Positions 18,722 to 27,446 of a DNA stretch of 64,000 nt are shown here, one piece after another. Below the pieces are notes generated by a model. That model was given only the letters and a program-made list of their open reading frames with translations, was not told where the DNA came from and ran no database searches. The stretch lies in contig CP046174.1 of assembly GCA_017161075.1 (NCBI GenBank), positions 1,612,001 to 1,676,000 of the forward strand, read 5' to 3'. Origin of the DNA: Erysipelotrichaceae bacterium 66202529. GTDB lineage: Bacteria; Bacillota_I; Bacilli_A; Erysipelotrichales; Erysipelotrichaceae. The translations under genes were made by a program, and so were the position numbers. How positions within the stretch are numbered: the stretch's first letter is position 1; each line of letters starts with the position of its first letter.

Positions 18722-20155
18722 ATGGAACATATCTTGAATCACGAACTGGCACATCAGAAGTATTTTGAAGAAATGACAGCAATTCCGCACGGCTCTTATC
18801 AGGAGCAGGCATACAGCAATTATCTGGTGGAATTTGCGAAAGCGCATAATTTAAGGTATATACAGGATGATATGTATAATGTAATCATGTATAAGGCAGC
18901 TGCAGCGGGCTACGAGGATCATGCTCCAGTCATTTTACAGGCTCATATGGATATGGTTTGTGAAAAAAACAACGATACGGTTTTTGATTTTGAAAAGGAT
19001 GCTCTGCAATTATATGTAGAGGATGGCTTTTTGAAAGCGAAAGGGACAACACTCGGTGCTGATGACGGAGTCGGTGTAGCCTATATGCTTGCACTGCTTG
19101 AGGATTCATCAGCCAAGCATCCACCTTTGGAATGTGTATTCACTGTACAGGAGGAGGTTGGACTGTATGGTGCGATGGCTTTGAAAAAGGAATACTTTCA
19201 GGCAAAGCGGATGATCAATCTGGATGATGGTGGAGAAAATGCAACGTGTACGACAAGTGCGGGTGGTGTAAATGTCATCATGAAAAAGGAACGTATACTT
19301 GTTCCATGTAACGGTAGTGGATACCAGATCAGTATTTCCGGTCTGCATGGCGGACATTCTGGTGGAGAAATTGATAAGGAGCATGGAAATGCGAATAAGC
19401 TGCTTGCCAGAGTACTGTATACCTTACATCGAAAATACGGTATACAGCTTAGCTGGATTCATGGCGGTATCAAGGACAACGCCATTCCAAGAGAAGCGGC
19501 TGCTGCCTTTATTTGCCAGGCGGATATGCAAACGGTGACAGCTTGTGTGCAGGAAATGAAGACGATTTTCCAGGCAGAGCTTGAATTCAGCGATGCTGGT
19601 GTGGATGTACAGGTACAGGAGGTCGCTGTTGACGGTGTGTTATGCATTGAGGATAGCGAGGAGGTAATCACCCTGTTAATGACACTGCCAAACGGTCTGC
19701 GCCATCATTCCATGCATATAGAAGGATTGAGCACGGCATCGAGCAATATTGGCGTTGTCGCTACACAAAAGGATTGGATACTGATCAATGCTTCCCTGCG
19801 TGGTGCCATGGAATCCTATGTAGATACGCTGGCGATGGAAATGGAGGCACTTGCGGAGGTATTCGGCTTTTCCTGTGAACAGGAGGCACGCTATCCGGCA
19901 TGGAGTTATCGTGCAGAGTCACCTATGCGGGAATGTCTGCAGGAGGTGTGCCAGAAGGTTCTTAACAAAGAGCTGCAGCTGGTGGCAGTGCATGGCGGCC
20001 TGGAATGCGGCGTATTCAAAGCCATGGATGAAGCTATGGACATCGTAACCATGGGGCCGAAAATGAAGGATATTCATACACCGCAGGAGGCACTCGATCT
20101 GGCATCCTTTGATGCGACCTTCCAGCTGTTGAAAGCCTATCTGGAAGCACTCTAA
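18722..20155 (+). CDS. pepD: Aminoacyl-histidine dipeptidase (M20C)
   Basis: Cytosolic dizinc dipeptidase. First metal site: QAHMDMVCEK. Bridging Asp: LGADDGVGVAYMLA. General base and metal Glu: TVQEEVGLYGA. Dimer lid motif: SGLHGGHSGGEI. Late metal His: MGPKMKDIHTPQEAL. All ligands are present and the length (477) is usual. An ATG at 18716 lies 3 bases from the GGAGG site; ATG 18722 with 9-base spacing fits better. The promoter is the duplicated TGGTACAAT just upstream. A terminator follows at 20230. Confidence 0.93.
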   Translation: MEHILNHELAHQKYFEEMTAIPHGSYQEQAYSNYLVEFAKAHNLRYIQDDMYNVIMYKAAAAGYEDHAPVILQAHMDMVCEKNNDTVFDFEKDALQLYVEDGFLKAKGTTLGADDGVGVAYMLALLEDSSAKHPPLECVFTVQEEVGLYGAMALKKEYFQAKRMINLDDGGENATCTTSAGGVNVIMKKERILVPCNGSGYQISISGLHGGHSGGEIDKEHGNANKLLARVLYTLHRKYGIQLSWIHGGIKDNAIPREAAAAFICQADMQTVTACVQEMKTIFQAELEFSDAGVDVQVQEVAVDGVLCIEDSEEVITLLMTLPNGLRHHSMHIEGLSTASSNIGVVATQKDWILINASLRGAMESYVDTLAMEMEALAEVFGFSCEQEARYPAWSYRAESPMRECLQEVCQKVLNKELQLVAVHGGLECGVFKAMDEAMDIVTMGPKMKDIHTPQEALDLASFDATFQLLKAYLEAL

Positions 20156-20229
20156 GCGACTTGTAGCCTTACAAAGCGGCATATGTTTCATATGCTGTTT
20201 CCCTGGAGTATAATCTGGTAAAAAAGCAT

Positions 20230-20266
20230 GGCTTAAATCATCTCGGTATGGTTTAAGTCTGTTTTT
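20230..20266 (+). terminator. Terminator after pepD
   Basis: An 11-bp imperfect stem (GCTTAAATCAT with ATGGTTTAAGT) and a TGTTTTTATT tail. Confidence 0.7.
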
Positions 20267-20444
20267 ATTATGATATAAGATTTTTTACAGCGCTGTTATA
20301 TAAAATTATCATGAAAGCCACTTATGGCAACCTAGTGAATTTCTTATTTCTGTATTGCCAGTTAGGCTCATAGATACTGCAATTACGAAAGCTGTTTTCA
20401 TAAAAGTAAAACGGAATACGGGATCATGAAGGGTTAGAAACGGC

Positions 20445-20475
20445 TTGACTCGTCCCTGGGGGAATAGTGTAAACT
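20445..20475 (+). promoter_or_regulatory. MerR-type promoter with 19-bp spacer and operator
   Basis: TTGACT at 20445-20450 and TAAACT at 20470-20475 are separated by 19 bases, the stretched spacing typical of MerR-activated promoters. The spacer carries a dyad (ACT..TCCC / GGGGA..AGT, 20448-20468). It lies 38 bases before the merR gene, so autoregulation is likely. The rest of 20156-20512 has only the pepD terminator. Confidence 0.8.
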
Positions 20476-20512
20476 GATTGCGTAGAAGAAATATCAGGAA
20501 AGGGGATTTGGT

Positions 20513-21337
20513 ATGCTTACGATAGGTGAATTTTCAAAAATATGCAAGGTATCAACAAAGACACTGCGTTATTATGAGGCGATTGATCTTTTGAAACCGG
20601 CATGTATCAAGGCGGATAGCGGTTATCGGTATTATACGATTGATCAGTTGAAGAGCATGCTGTTCATCAACCGTATGAAAGCATACGGCTTTTCTCTGGA
20701 TGAAATCCGTACCCTTTTGAAATGGGAGGAGCTGCAGGAGCATGAGCTGCTTAGTGAGGCGATGCAAAGCCGCAGAGAGCTTTTACAGCAGCAGATCGAA
20801 TGGATGCAGCAGACGCTTCATGAGCTCGATGAGGATGTGGTGTCCTTACGAAATAAAAAGGATGTTATGTCCTATCTGGATGACATTGATATACAACTGG
20901 TAGAGGAGCCGATGATGTTTTTATTATCCACGCGCTGTATGGTAAATATGGAGGATTGCGCAAAGGGCTATCAGCAATTTTATGCACCACTGTTTGATGT
21001 GATAGAACAGCAGCGGCTTACTATATACCGGGCGCCGCTGTCTATGTATCACAGCAAGGAATATCAGGAGGAGGGCTTCGATATGGAATTTGCCATTCCG
21101 GTAAAGGAACGGGTAAAAGGAACCCGTGATTTTTCACCGGGGCTGTGTATCCGCACAGTATGCAAAGGCTCCTATCACCAGATCCCGTCTATCTATGCAC
21201 GCCATCAGGCATGGATGGAACAGGAGGGCTATGCATACCGGCTTCCTCCCTATGATGTATACATCACACATCCGGATGAGGTTTCCTGCATGGAGGATAA
21301 TATAACAGAAATCTATTCGCCGATCGTGAAACGCTGA
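20513..21337 (+). CDS. MerR regulator with GyrI-like effector domain
   Basis: 274 residues. N-terminal MerR winged helix: MLTIGEFSKICKVSTKTLRY, then YEAIDLLKPACIKADSGYRY. A long dimerisation coiled coil spans about 80-120. The C-terminal 150 residues resemble the GyrI/BmrR drug-binding fold (FDMEFAIPV, then CKGSYHQIPSIYARHQAWM). Probably a multidrug-responsive activator of its own promoter; no efflux gene follows because an IS lies downstream. Its terminator is inside the 218-bp duplicated segment. Confidence 0.85.
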   Translation: MLTIGEFSKICKVSTKTLRYYEAIDLLKPACIKADSGYRYYTIDQLKSMLFINRMKAYGFSLDEIRTLLKWEELQEHELLSEAMQSRRELLQQQIEWMQQTLHELDEDVVSLRNKKDVMSYLDDIDIQLVEEPMMFLLSTRCMVNMEDCAKGYQQFYAPLFDVIEQQRLTIYRAPLSMYHSKEYQEEGFDMEFAIPVKERVKGTRDFSPGLCIRTVCKGSYHQIPSIYARHQAWMEQEGYAYRLPPYDVYITHPDEVSCMEDNITEIYSPIVKR

Positions 21338-21347
21338 TACAAGCAAC

Positions 21348-21565
21348 GGCTGTTTTTCACAGTCATTGCCCTTGTATGAAAGCACATATCCTACGGGAAT
21401 GGATTTTTATCTCACAGCTTAAACACCGACCGTAAGAGTAACCGTTATATCTTACGGTTTTTTTTAGTATAGCTTTCTGTAAAAGGCTTACATTCTTACG
21501 ATTTACATAAGCTGATGAATTTTACGAAATTCTTTGCTTCAACTTCTAATGCTTATGCTATAATA
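21348..21565 (+). repeat. 218-bp target duplication, left copy
   Basis: Identical to 23484-23701. It ends one base after an extended -10 (TGC TATAAT, A), exactly where the IS begins. It contains the MerR-gene terminator and the murF promoter. Confidence 0.95.
21430..21465 (+). terminator. Terminator after the MerR gene (second copy at 23566-23601)
   Basis: CCGTAAG at 21430-21436 pairs with CTTACGG at 21451-21457, followed by eight T. It is duplicated with the target segment. Confidence 0.85.
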
Positions 21566-23483
21566 CCTGACTTTAGAAGCAAAATGAAAAAAATGGTGCT
21601 AAATCACTTGATCAAGCATCATTTTTATTTGTTGTGGTGATAAATAGAAGTTCCGTATCGGCAGATTGAAGTGTTCCGACAGTGTTGTGATGGTCGGTGA
21701 GGATGGAGTAATATTGATGTATCTGCTGTTCTCCTCTCTCAGAACTGTATAAGTTCGCATGAATTCATAGAGTCTGGAAGTGCAGACCTTATTCCCCAGC
21801 ACTTTAAACTCAAGGATTCTGCTCAGCAGCACTGCCAGATAGCAGATCAGGAAATGCCCCTTGATCGTGCTTTCGCTGCGGCAGAAAACCGGACGGGCAT
21901 CCAGCTCGGATTTCATGATTTTAAAGGACTCTTCTATCCGCCATAGATTATGATATACATTATAGATTTCCTCATCATCCATTGCCAGCTCAGATGTTAC
22001 CAGCATATTATATCCGGCCAATTGACAGTCTTTTTTTATATTTTTTCTCATTCAGTTGGACGATCACCTTTTCATCTGTGGCATTCCCATCCTTGTCTGA
22101 TGATGAGAATGTCATATATCTCGATGATTCACCATACTCGCTTTTCTTTGCCTGACACGCTTTTAATTTCTTTGCTTTCTCATACATCTTTTTCAGTTCA
22201 TATTGTTGCTTTTCACATAAGGAGGGATTAAATGTCAGAATGCGTTTTTCTTTTACCGTGAATCTTTTTTTTTCTTCTTATCCTCGTCCTGGAATTCATA
22301 TTTGAATTCATCGATAATGCTCAGATATTTATATTTCAGCTCTTTGTTTTCATCATACACGCATGTGAACTGATTGTTTTCATTCAGCACCCACTGCTGT
22401 TCCCTGTCACTCAGCGACTTTACAGATTTCGAAAAAAATATAGCCATCCCTGTTTTTCTGGCTGCATAGATATTGGCAGCGCAGTTCAATCCTTTGTCAG
22501 CCACCTGAACGGTTTTTCCTGATATATTGTTCTGTTGCTTCAATGCCCCGATCATATTTCTTAATACTGGCTTCTCGGACTGATTGCCGGGATAAAGTTT
22601 CATTGCGATAGGAAGCTGATTGGTATCAAGAAGCAGGCCCAGACCAATGATAGGATCAGTACGGTTCTCTTTAGAGGGACCCTTTTTCTGAATGTCGCTT
22701 TCTCTATCAATTTCAAAGTAGAAATTGGTGCAGTCAAAATAAGTCTTCGAGGTAGATATGCCATAACGTTCAGAAACTCTGCTGGTGAAGATCTCAACGA
22801 TCTTCTCATATTCGTCACCCATGATCCCAAGTGCAGTCAGCAGCTGGTCATAGCTGAAACCTGTCATGTCCCCATAAAGATAAGGGATCACCTCATGAAA
22901 GGTCTTGTATTTGGAGCATGGCTTCACACATCTTGCATAGATGAGGCACTCCATGATATCGCTGATGGAGAATCTGAAATCACGATTATACTGGAGCAGG
23001 TTGATATGTTCAGATACCCTGAGACCATCAAGAATATTTTTGATAGGGAAATAGCCGAGGTAACGGACAGGGGATTCCTCGATAAGCCTGATTTTTTCAA
23101 GTTCTTTCCTGCTTTTGAGCTCATCGTTGAGTTTTTTGACTTCCTGAGAGAAAAAAGGAGATAGGATCAGCGATACCGGAATCAATGAGATCATGGACGT
23201 AACCTAGAGATCTGAAAGATTTGTGAGAGGTATTCTTTTTAGAGTGGTCATAGAAACTTTCATAGATCTGAAGATAGAGACCTTTCTTCAGATGAGATTT
23301 TTTAAGGAAATAAGCCATAGGAACCTCCAAAGTGTATAGCACTATGTAACACCATTATTATAACATAGAAAAACTTTTTTATCAAATTATTTCAAAGAAA
23401 AAAAGTCCGCTAAAACAGGGACTTTCATCAGCTAGTAGATTAAACTCATCACTTAATTTCATGGTGCTAACTTCTAAACACGG
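21566..23483 (-). mobile_element. IS1634-family insertion sequence (element B), 1918 bp
   Basis: Different in sequence from the IS at 16382. Terminal repeats share TTTAGAAG close to each end and the outermost bases are CC. Flanked by a perfect 218-bp direct duplication. The single minus-strand transposase gene is broken by three frameshifts, each in an A or T run. End positions are accurate to about one or two bases. Confidence 0.92.
21599..23318 (-). pseudogene. IS1634-type DDE transposase, three frameshifts
   Basis: Starts MAYFLKKSHLKKGLYLQI with a GGAGG site upstream. A T-run of six where five are needed (near 23143-23152) shifts the frame after DPISFF. The main frame carries the catalytic Asp residues (TYFDCTNFYFEID and VADKGLNCAA). 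An A9 run near 22265-22273 breaks it again, and an A6 run near 22041-22050 a third time. The final frame has the catalytic Glu (WRIEESFKIMKSELDARPVF). Every break is at a homopolymer. Confidence 0.88.
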
Positions 23484-23701
23484 GGCTGTTTTTCACAGTC
23501 ATTGCCCTTGTATGAAAGCACATATCCTACGGGAATGGATTTTTATCTCACAGCTTAAACACCGACCGTAAGAGTAACCGTTATATCTTACGGTTTTTTT
23601 TAGTATAGCTTTCTGTAAAAGGCTTACATTCTTACGATTTACATAAGCTGATGAATTTTACGAAATTCTTTGCTTCAACTTCTAATGCTTATGCTATAAT
23701 A
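23484..23701 (+). repeat. 218-bp target duplication, right copy
   Basis: Direct repeat of 21348-21565. It carries the extended -10 (TGC TATAAT, 23692-23700) that drives murF, so the cell-wall genes keep their promoter despite the IS. Confidence 0.95.
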
Positions 23702-23740
23702 TTTAACGTGTATACATTCCACAAGTATAACAAGGAATGT
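23692..23740 (+). promoter_or_regulatory. murF-operon promoter and downstream inverted repeat
   Basis: Extended -10 TGCTATAAT at 23692-23700. A perfect inverted repeat ACATTCC (23714-23720) / GGAATGT (23734-23740) with a 13-base gap lies in the transcribed leader; it may be an operator or an mRNA stem. No vanRS-type regulator gene is in the window. Confidence 0.6.
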
Positions 23741-23769
23741 TGAAATAGGAAACAGAAGGGATGAGCAAA

Positions 23770-25155
23770 ATGATTATCCGGTCAATTGATGCTATTATCC
23801 GCATGCTGGATGCGGATTACATAGAAAATGCAGATATAGAAGAAAAGATTCAGGGTGTCTGTATTGATTCCAGAAAGGTAGTGGAGGGAAACCTGTACAT
23901 ACCGATTCATGGTGTCAATAACAACGGACATGCCTATGTACAGCAGGCCATCGAGCATGGGGCCAAGGCTGTATTGTGGGAGCGAAAAGAACAGAATCCG
24001 CCGCATGAGGTTGTTGTGATTCTTGTGGAGGATACCACCACTGCTTTACAGCAGCTGGCAAAGGCATATCGCGATCAGTTGAATTTAAAGGTCGTCGGTA
24101 TTACCGGAAGCAATGGGAAAACAAGCACAAAGGATATTCTTGCCTCTGTGCTGGCGAAGCACTTTATCACACAGAAAACACTGGGGAATTTCAATAATGA
24201 AATCGGTGTACCTTTAACTCTGCTGAGCTTATCAGAAAACTGTGAAGCTGCAGTTGTGGAGATGGGAATGGAAAATTTGAACGAGCTTTCCTTTCTGACC
24301 CATATCGTACGACCGGATATCGCTATTATCTCCAATGTAGGAACGGCACATCTGGAAAACCTGGGAACCATGGAAAATATTGCAAAAGCAAAGCTGGAAA
24401 TCGTTGAGGGACTCAATGAGCACGGCTTATTGATTTACAACGGAGATCAGCAGCTGCTGCGCGATGCGGCAGTAGAGAAGCAGATTCCCGGATATATCAA
24501 AATCCGCACCTTTGGGAAAGAGGCGCATAATGATGTTATTGTGTCACATGTGCATCAGCTAGAGGATGGTCTGCGCTTTTCTATCAATGAGGATGACTGG
24601 GTCTATCATCTGGATATGATTGGAAAGCATCAGGCGATGAATGCCACAGCCGCATGGATTGCAGCGAAGGCACTGGGATTAAGCGAGGAAGAAATTGCAG
24701 AGGGCTTTGCAAGTGTTGAAAAAACAGGATTGCGCAATGAGCTTGTAAAAGTGAATCAGTGTCTGATTTTGAATGATTCCTATAAATCCAATCCACAAAG
24801 TGCACTGGCAGCTGTGGATACCATGGAGGAATTTGATATACCGTATAAGCTTGCGGTACTGGGGGATATGCTGGAGCTTGGAGAAACGAGTGATATGATT
24901 CACTATACACTGGGTAAGGATATCAGCAGGTATCATATCCAGGAGGTTTTAACCATAGGAGATATGGCCTGTTATATCGCACAGGGGGCAAGAGACAATA
25001 TGGAGCATACCCTGGTGCGTCATTTCACAGACAAGGAAGCGCTGATCAGTTATCTGAAGCCGTACATGCATAAGGAGTGCATGCTGCTGGTAAAGGGAAG
25101 CCGCGGCATGAAGCTGGATGAGGTTGTAGATGTACTGGTACAGGAACAACAATAA
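23770..25155 (+). CDS. murF: UDP-MurNAc-tripeptide:D-Ala-D-X ligase
   Basis: Adds the terminal dipeptide to the cytoplasmic cell-wall precursor. The Mur-ligase P-loop GITGSNGKTSTKD lies near residues 110-122. The central domain has NEIGVPLTLL and EMGMENLNELSFL, and the C-terminal domain has NDSYKSNPQSALAA. 461 residues is usual. The AGAAGGG site touches ATG 23761 but is 9 bases from ATG 23770, so the latter is preferred. First gene of an operon with a D-Ala-D-Ser-type ligase and a racemase, so it probably passes D-Ala-D-Ser into the wall. Confidence 0.92.
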   Translation: MIIRSIDAIIRMLDADYIENADIEEKIQGVCIDSRKVVEGNLYIPIHGVNNNGHAYVQQAIEHGAKAVLWERKEQNPPHEVVVILVEDTTTALQQLAKAYRDQLNLKVVGITGSNGKTSTKDILASVLAKHFITQKTLGNFNNEIGVPLTLLSLSENCEAAVVEMGMENLNELSFLTHIVRPDIAIISNVGTAHLENLGTMENIAKAKLEIVEGLNEHGLLIYNGDQQLLRDAAVEKQIPGYIKIRTFGKEAHNDVIVSHVHQLEDGLRFSINEDDWVYHLDMIGKHQAMNATAAWIAAKALGLSEEEIAEGFASVEKTGLRNELVKVNQCLILNDSYKSNPQSALAAVDTMEEFDIPYKLAVLGDMLELGETSDMIHYTLGKDISRYHIQEVLTIGDMACYIAQGARDNMEHTLVRHFTDKEALISYLKPYMHKECMLLVKGSRGMKLDEVVDVLVQEQQ

Positions 25156-25168
25156 GGAGCACATACAT

Positions 25169-26233
25169 ATGGAAAAAATAAAATTAGCGATTATATTTGG
25201 AGGAAAATCCAGTGAATATCCGGTTTCTCTGCATTCTGCAGGCAGCCTGATTCACAAAATCAATAAGGAGCGTTATGAGCTTATTTTCATCGGAATCAGC
25301 AAGGATGGAAAGTGGTATGCATATGATGGTGATGTAGAGGGAATCGAGCATGATACCTGGCTGCAAGACGAGCACTGCACACCCTGTGTACTATCCAGCA
25401 GCGAGGGCTGCAAGGGCTTTTTGAAGCTGCATGCGGATGGAACCTTTACACGCATGGAGGTTGACTGCATCTTTCCGATCCTGCATGGAAAAAACGGAGA
25501 GGATGGAACGATTCAGGGATTGTTTGAGCTCAGCGGAATTCCTTATGTCGGCTGCGGTCATATGAGCAGTGCGATCTGCATGGACAAGGAAATGGCACAT
25601 ATTGTCATGGAGCATGCCGGGATTTCCTGTGCACCGTTTGTATGTGTTTATGAGCAGGATGATCTTGATTATCGCGCAGTATATGAAGATGCTAAGGAAC
25701 AGCTGGGTCTGCCGATTTTTATCAAGCCAGCCAATGCCGGAAGCAGCTTTGGCATCCATAAGATGGAGTCCTTTGACGGCTTTGAGGAAGCGATGAAGGA
25801 TGCATTCTATCATGATGGCAAGGGAAAGGTCATTTTGGAAACAACCATTGAGGGCTTTGAAATCGGCTGTGCGGTGATGGGAAACAAAGAATTGTTTGCG
25901 GGCAGTGTGGATGAAATCGAAACGGCTGCACCGTTCTTTGATTATGAGGGCAAGTATGAGATGGTGGATTCCCATATTTACTGTCCTGCCCGCATCAGTA
26001 AGGAGCTGTTTGCACAGGCGCGCGAAATCGCAAAAAAGGCATACCGCGCTATGAATTGCAAGGGTATGACACGCGTGGATATGTTTGTCACGCCGGATGA
26101 AAAAATCATATTAAATGAAGTGAATACCATTCCGGGCTTTACCGATACCTCCCGTTATCCGACGATGATGAAGGAAGCCGGTATTCCGTTCCCGGAACTG
26201 ATTGACAGACTTGTAGCACTGGCAATGGAATAA
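25169..26233 (+). CDS. D-Ala-D-X ligase, VanG/VanC-like (probable D-Ala-D-Ser ligase)
   Basis: ATP-grasp ligase of 354 residues. Key family sites: EYPVSLHSA at 16-24 (ordinary Ddl enzymes usually have EHxVS; VanC/E/G types have EY), LHGKNGEDG near 105-113, the omega-loop DYEGKYEMVDSHIYCPARI at 258-276, and the metal-binding NEVNTIPGF at 316-324. The omega-loop and the MCxD/CMDK region (AICMDK) match VanG-type D-Ala-D-Ser ligases as I remember them. AAGGAG precedes the start, 13 bases after the murF stop. Its neighbours strongly support D-Ser use. No second ddl is present in the window. Confidence 0.85.
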   Translation: MEKIKLAIIFGGKSSEYPVSLHSAGSLIHKINKERYELIFIGISKDGKWYAYDGDVEGIEHDTWLQDEHCTPCVLSSSEGCKGFLKLHADGTFTRMEVDCIFPILHGKNGEDGTIQGLFELSGIPYVGCGHMSSAICMDKEMAHIVMEHAGISCAPFVCVYEQDDLDYRAVYEDAKEQLGLPIFIKPANAGSSFGIHKMESFDGFEEAMKDAFYHDGKGKVILETTIEGFEIGCAVMGNKELFAGSVDEIETAAPFFDYEGKYEMVDSHIYCPARISKELFAQAREIAKKAYRAMNCKGMTRVDMFVTPDEKIILNEVNTIPGFTDTSRYPTMMKEAGIPFPELIDRLVALAME

Positions 26234-26250
26234 CAAAGAAGGTGGATAAT

Positions 26251-27399
26251 GTGCTGATGAGCAATACGCGTTCCTGGCTGGAAATCGATCTGTCCAGGAT
26301 CTCTCATAATATAAAAGAAGTACAGAAGCTGCTGCCCTCTACCAGCAAAATCATGGCAATCGTCAAGGCGAACGGCTATGGGCATGGGGATGTGGAATGC
26401 TCCCGGGTAATGGAACAGCAGGGCATTGATTTTTTCGGCGTAAGCAGTGTAGATGAAGGAGTTAGACTGCGTGAGCATGGCATTCAGAGTCCGATTCTGG
26501 TGCTTGGCTATACACCGCCTGTTCATTTTCATTATCTGCATGAGGCTTCTCTGATACAGACACTGGTATCTCTGGAGTATGCACAGAAGCTGAACGCATA
26601 CGGTCGAAAGCATGACATCGTTATAAAAGGCCATGCCAAGGTGGATACCGGCATGTCGAGAATCGGGATTGTTGCGCAGGAGCATGCGTATCATATCGAG
26701 GATATCAAGGCGCTGTATCATATGGATCATATAGCTGTGTGCGGAATTTTTTCCCATTTCAGCGTGAGTGACTGTTTGGATGAGGAAAACTGCCGCTTTA
26801 CGGATCATCAGATTGCATTGTTTGACCGTGTGCTGGCAGATTTAAGGGCTGCAGGCATTGATCCTGGAACAACGCATTTACAAAACAGCTACGGTATTTT
26901 AAATTATCCGAATCTGAAATACGATTATGTGCGCCCCGGGCTGTTGTGGATGGGGGTCACAAGCGATGATGCCGTTGAAATCCGTACGGCACCGCAGTTT
27001 CAGCCAATTATGGAATGGAAGGCAAATGTTTCCCTCGTGAAAGAGATACAGCCAGGTGTCACAGTCAGCTATGGCCGCCACTTCAAGGCAAAGGAATGCA
27101 CAAGAGTCGCTACCCTTGCGGTAGGCTATGCGGACGGTTTCCCGCGCAGTGTGTCCAATAAGGGGGCGTGCGTGCTGCTGCATGGAAAACGTGTTCCCAT
27201 CATCGGAAATATTTGCATGGATCAGATGATGGTGGATATCACCGGGCTTGATGCTGTGCAGGAAGGAGATGTCGCTACCCTGATTGGCAGCGATGGAGAA
27301 GAAACACTTCCGGTGGATGAGCTCAGCAGACTGGCAAAGACCATAAACAACGAAACACTGTGCTGGATTTCACAGCGCGTGCCAAGAATATATAAATAG
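26251..27399 (+). CDS. PLP-dependent serine/alanine racemase, VanT catalytic-domain type
   Basis: Fold-III racemase supplying D-Ser or D-Ala. Lys39 in IVKANGYGHG binds PLP, and the C-terminal catalytic Tyr is in VSYGRHF. Soluble, about 382 residues. The segment SYGILNYPNLKYDYVRPG and DEGVRLREHGIQSPILVLGY are very close to VanT serine racemases and unlike usual housekeeping Alr (which read more like NSA..RPG). GTG 26251 is 5 bases from an AGGTGG site; ATG 26257 is an alternative. Third gene after murF and the ligase. A terminator overlaps its end. Confidence 0.85.
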   Translation: MLMSNTRSWLEIDLSRISHNIKEVQKLLPSTSKIMAIVKANGYGHGDVECSRVMEQQGIDFFGVSSVDEGVRLREHGIQSPILVLGYTPPVHFHYLHEASLIQTLVSLEYAQKLNAYGRKHDIVIKGHAKVDTGMSRIGIVAQEHAYHIEDIKALYHMDHIAVCGIFSHFSVSDCLDEENCRFTDHQIALFDRVLADLRAAGIDPGTTHLQNSYGILNYPNLKYDYVRPGLLWMGVTSDDAVEIRTAPQFQPIMEWKANVSLVKEIQPGVTVSYGRHFKAKECTRVATLAVGYADGFPRSVSNKGACVLLHGKRVPIIGNICMDQMMVDITGLDAVQEGDVATLIGSDGEETLPVDELSRLAKTINNETLCWISQRVPRIYK

Positions 27400-27422
27400 C
27401 CACAGATCGCGTGGCTATTTTT
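27395..27422 (+). terminator. Terminator between the racemase and the membrane gene
   Basis: A 9-bp perfect stem AATAGCCAC/GTGGCTATT overlapping the racemase stop, followed by TTTTC. It may allow partial read-through to the VanT-like membrane gene. Confidence 0.75.
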
Positions 27423-27446
27423 CAAGAGAAGGGATGGTTGATTTTC

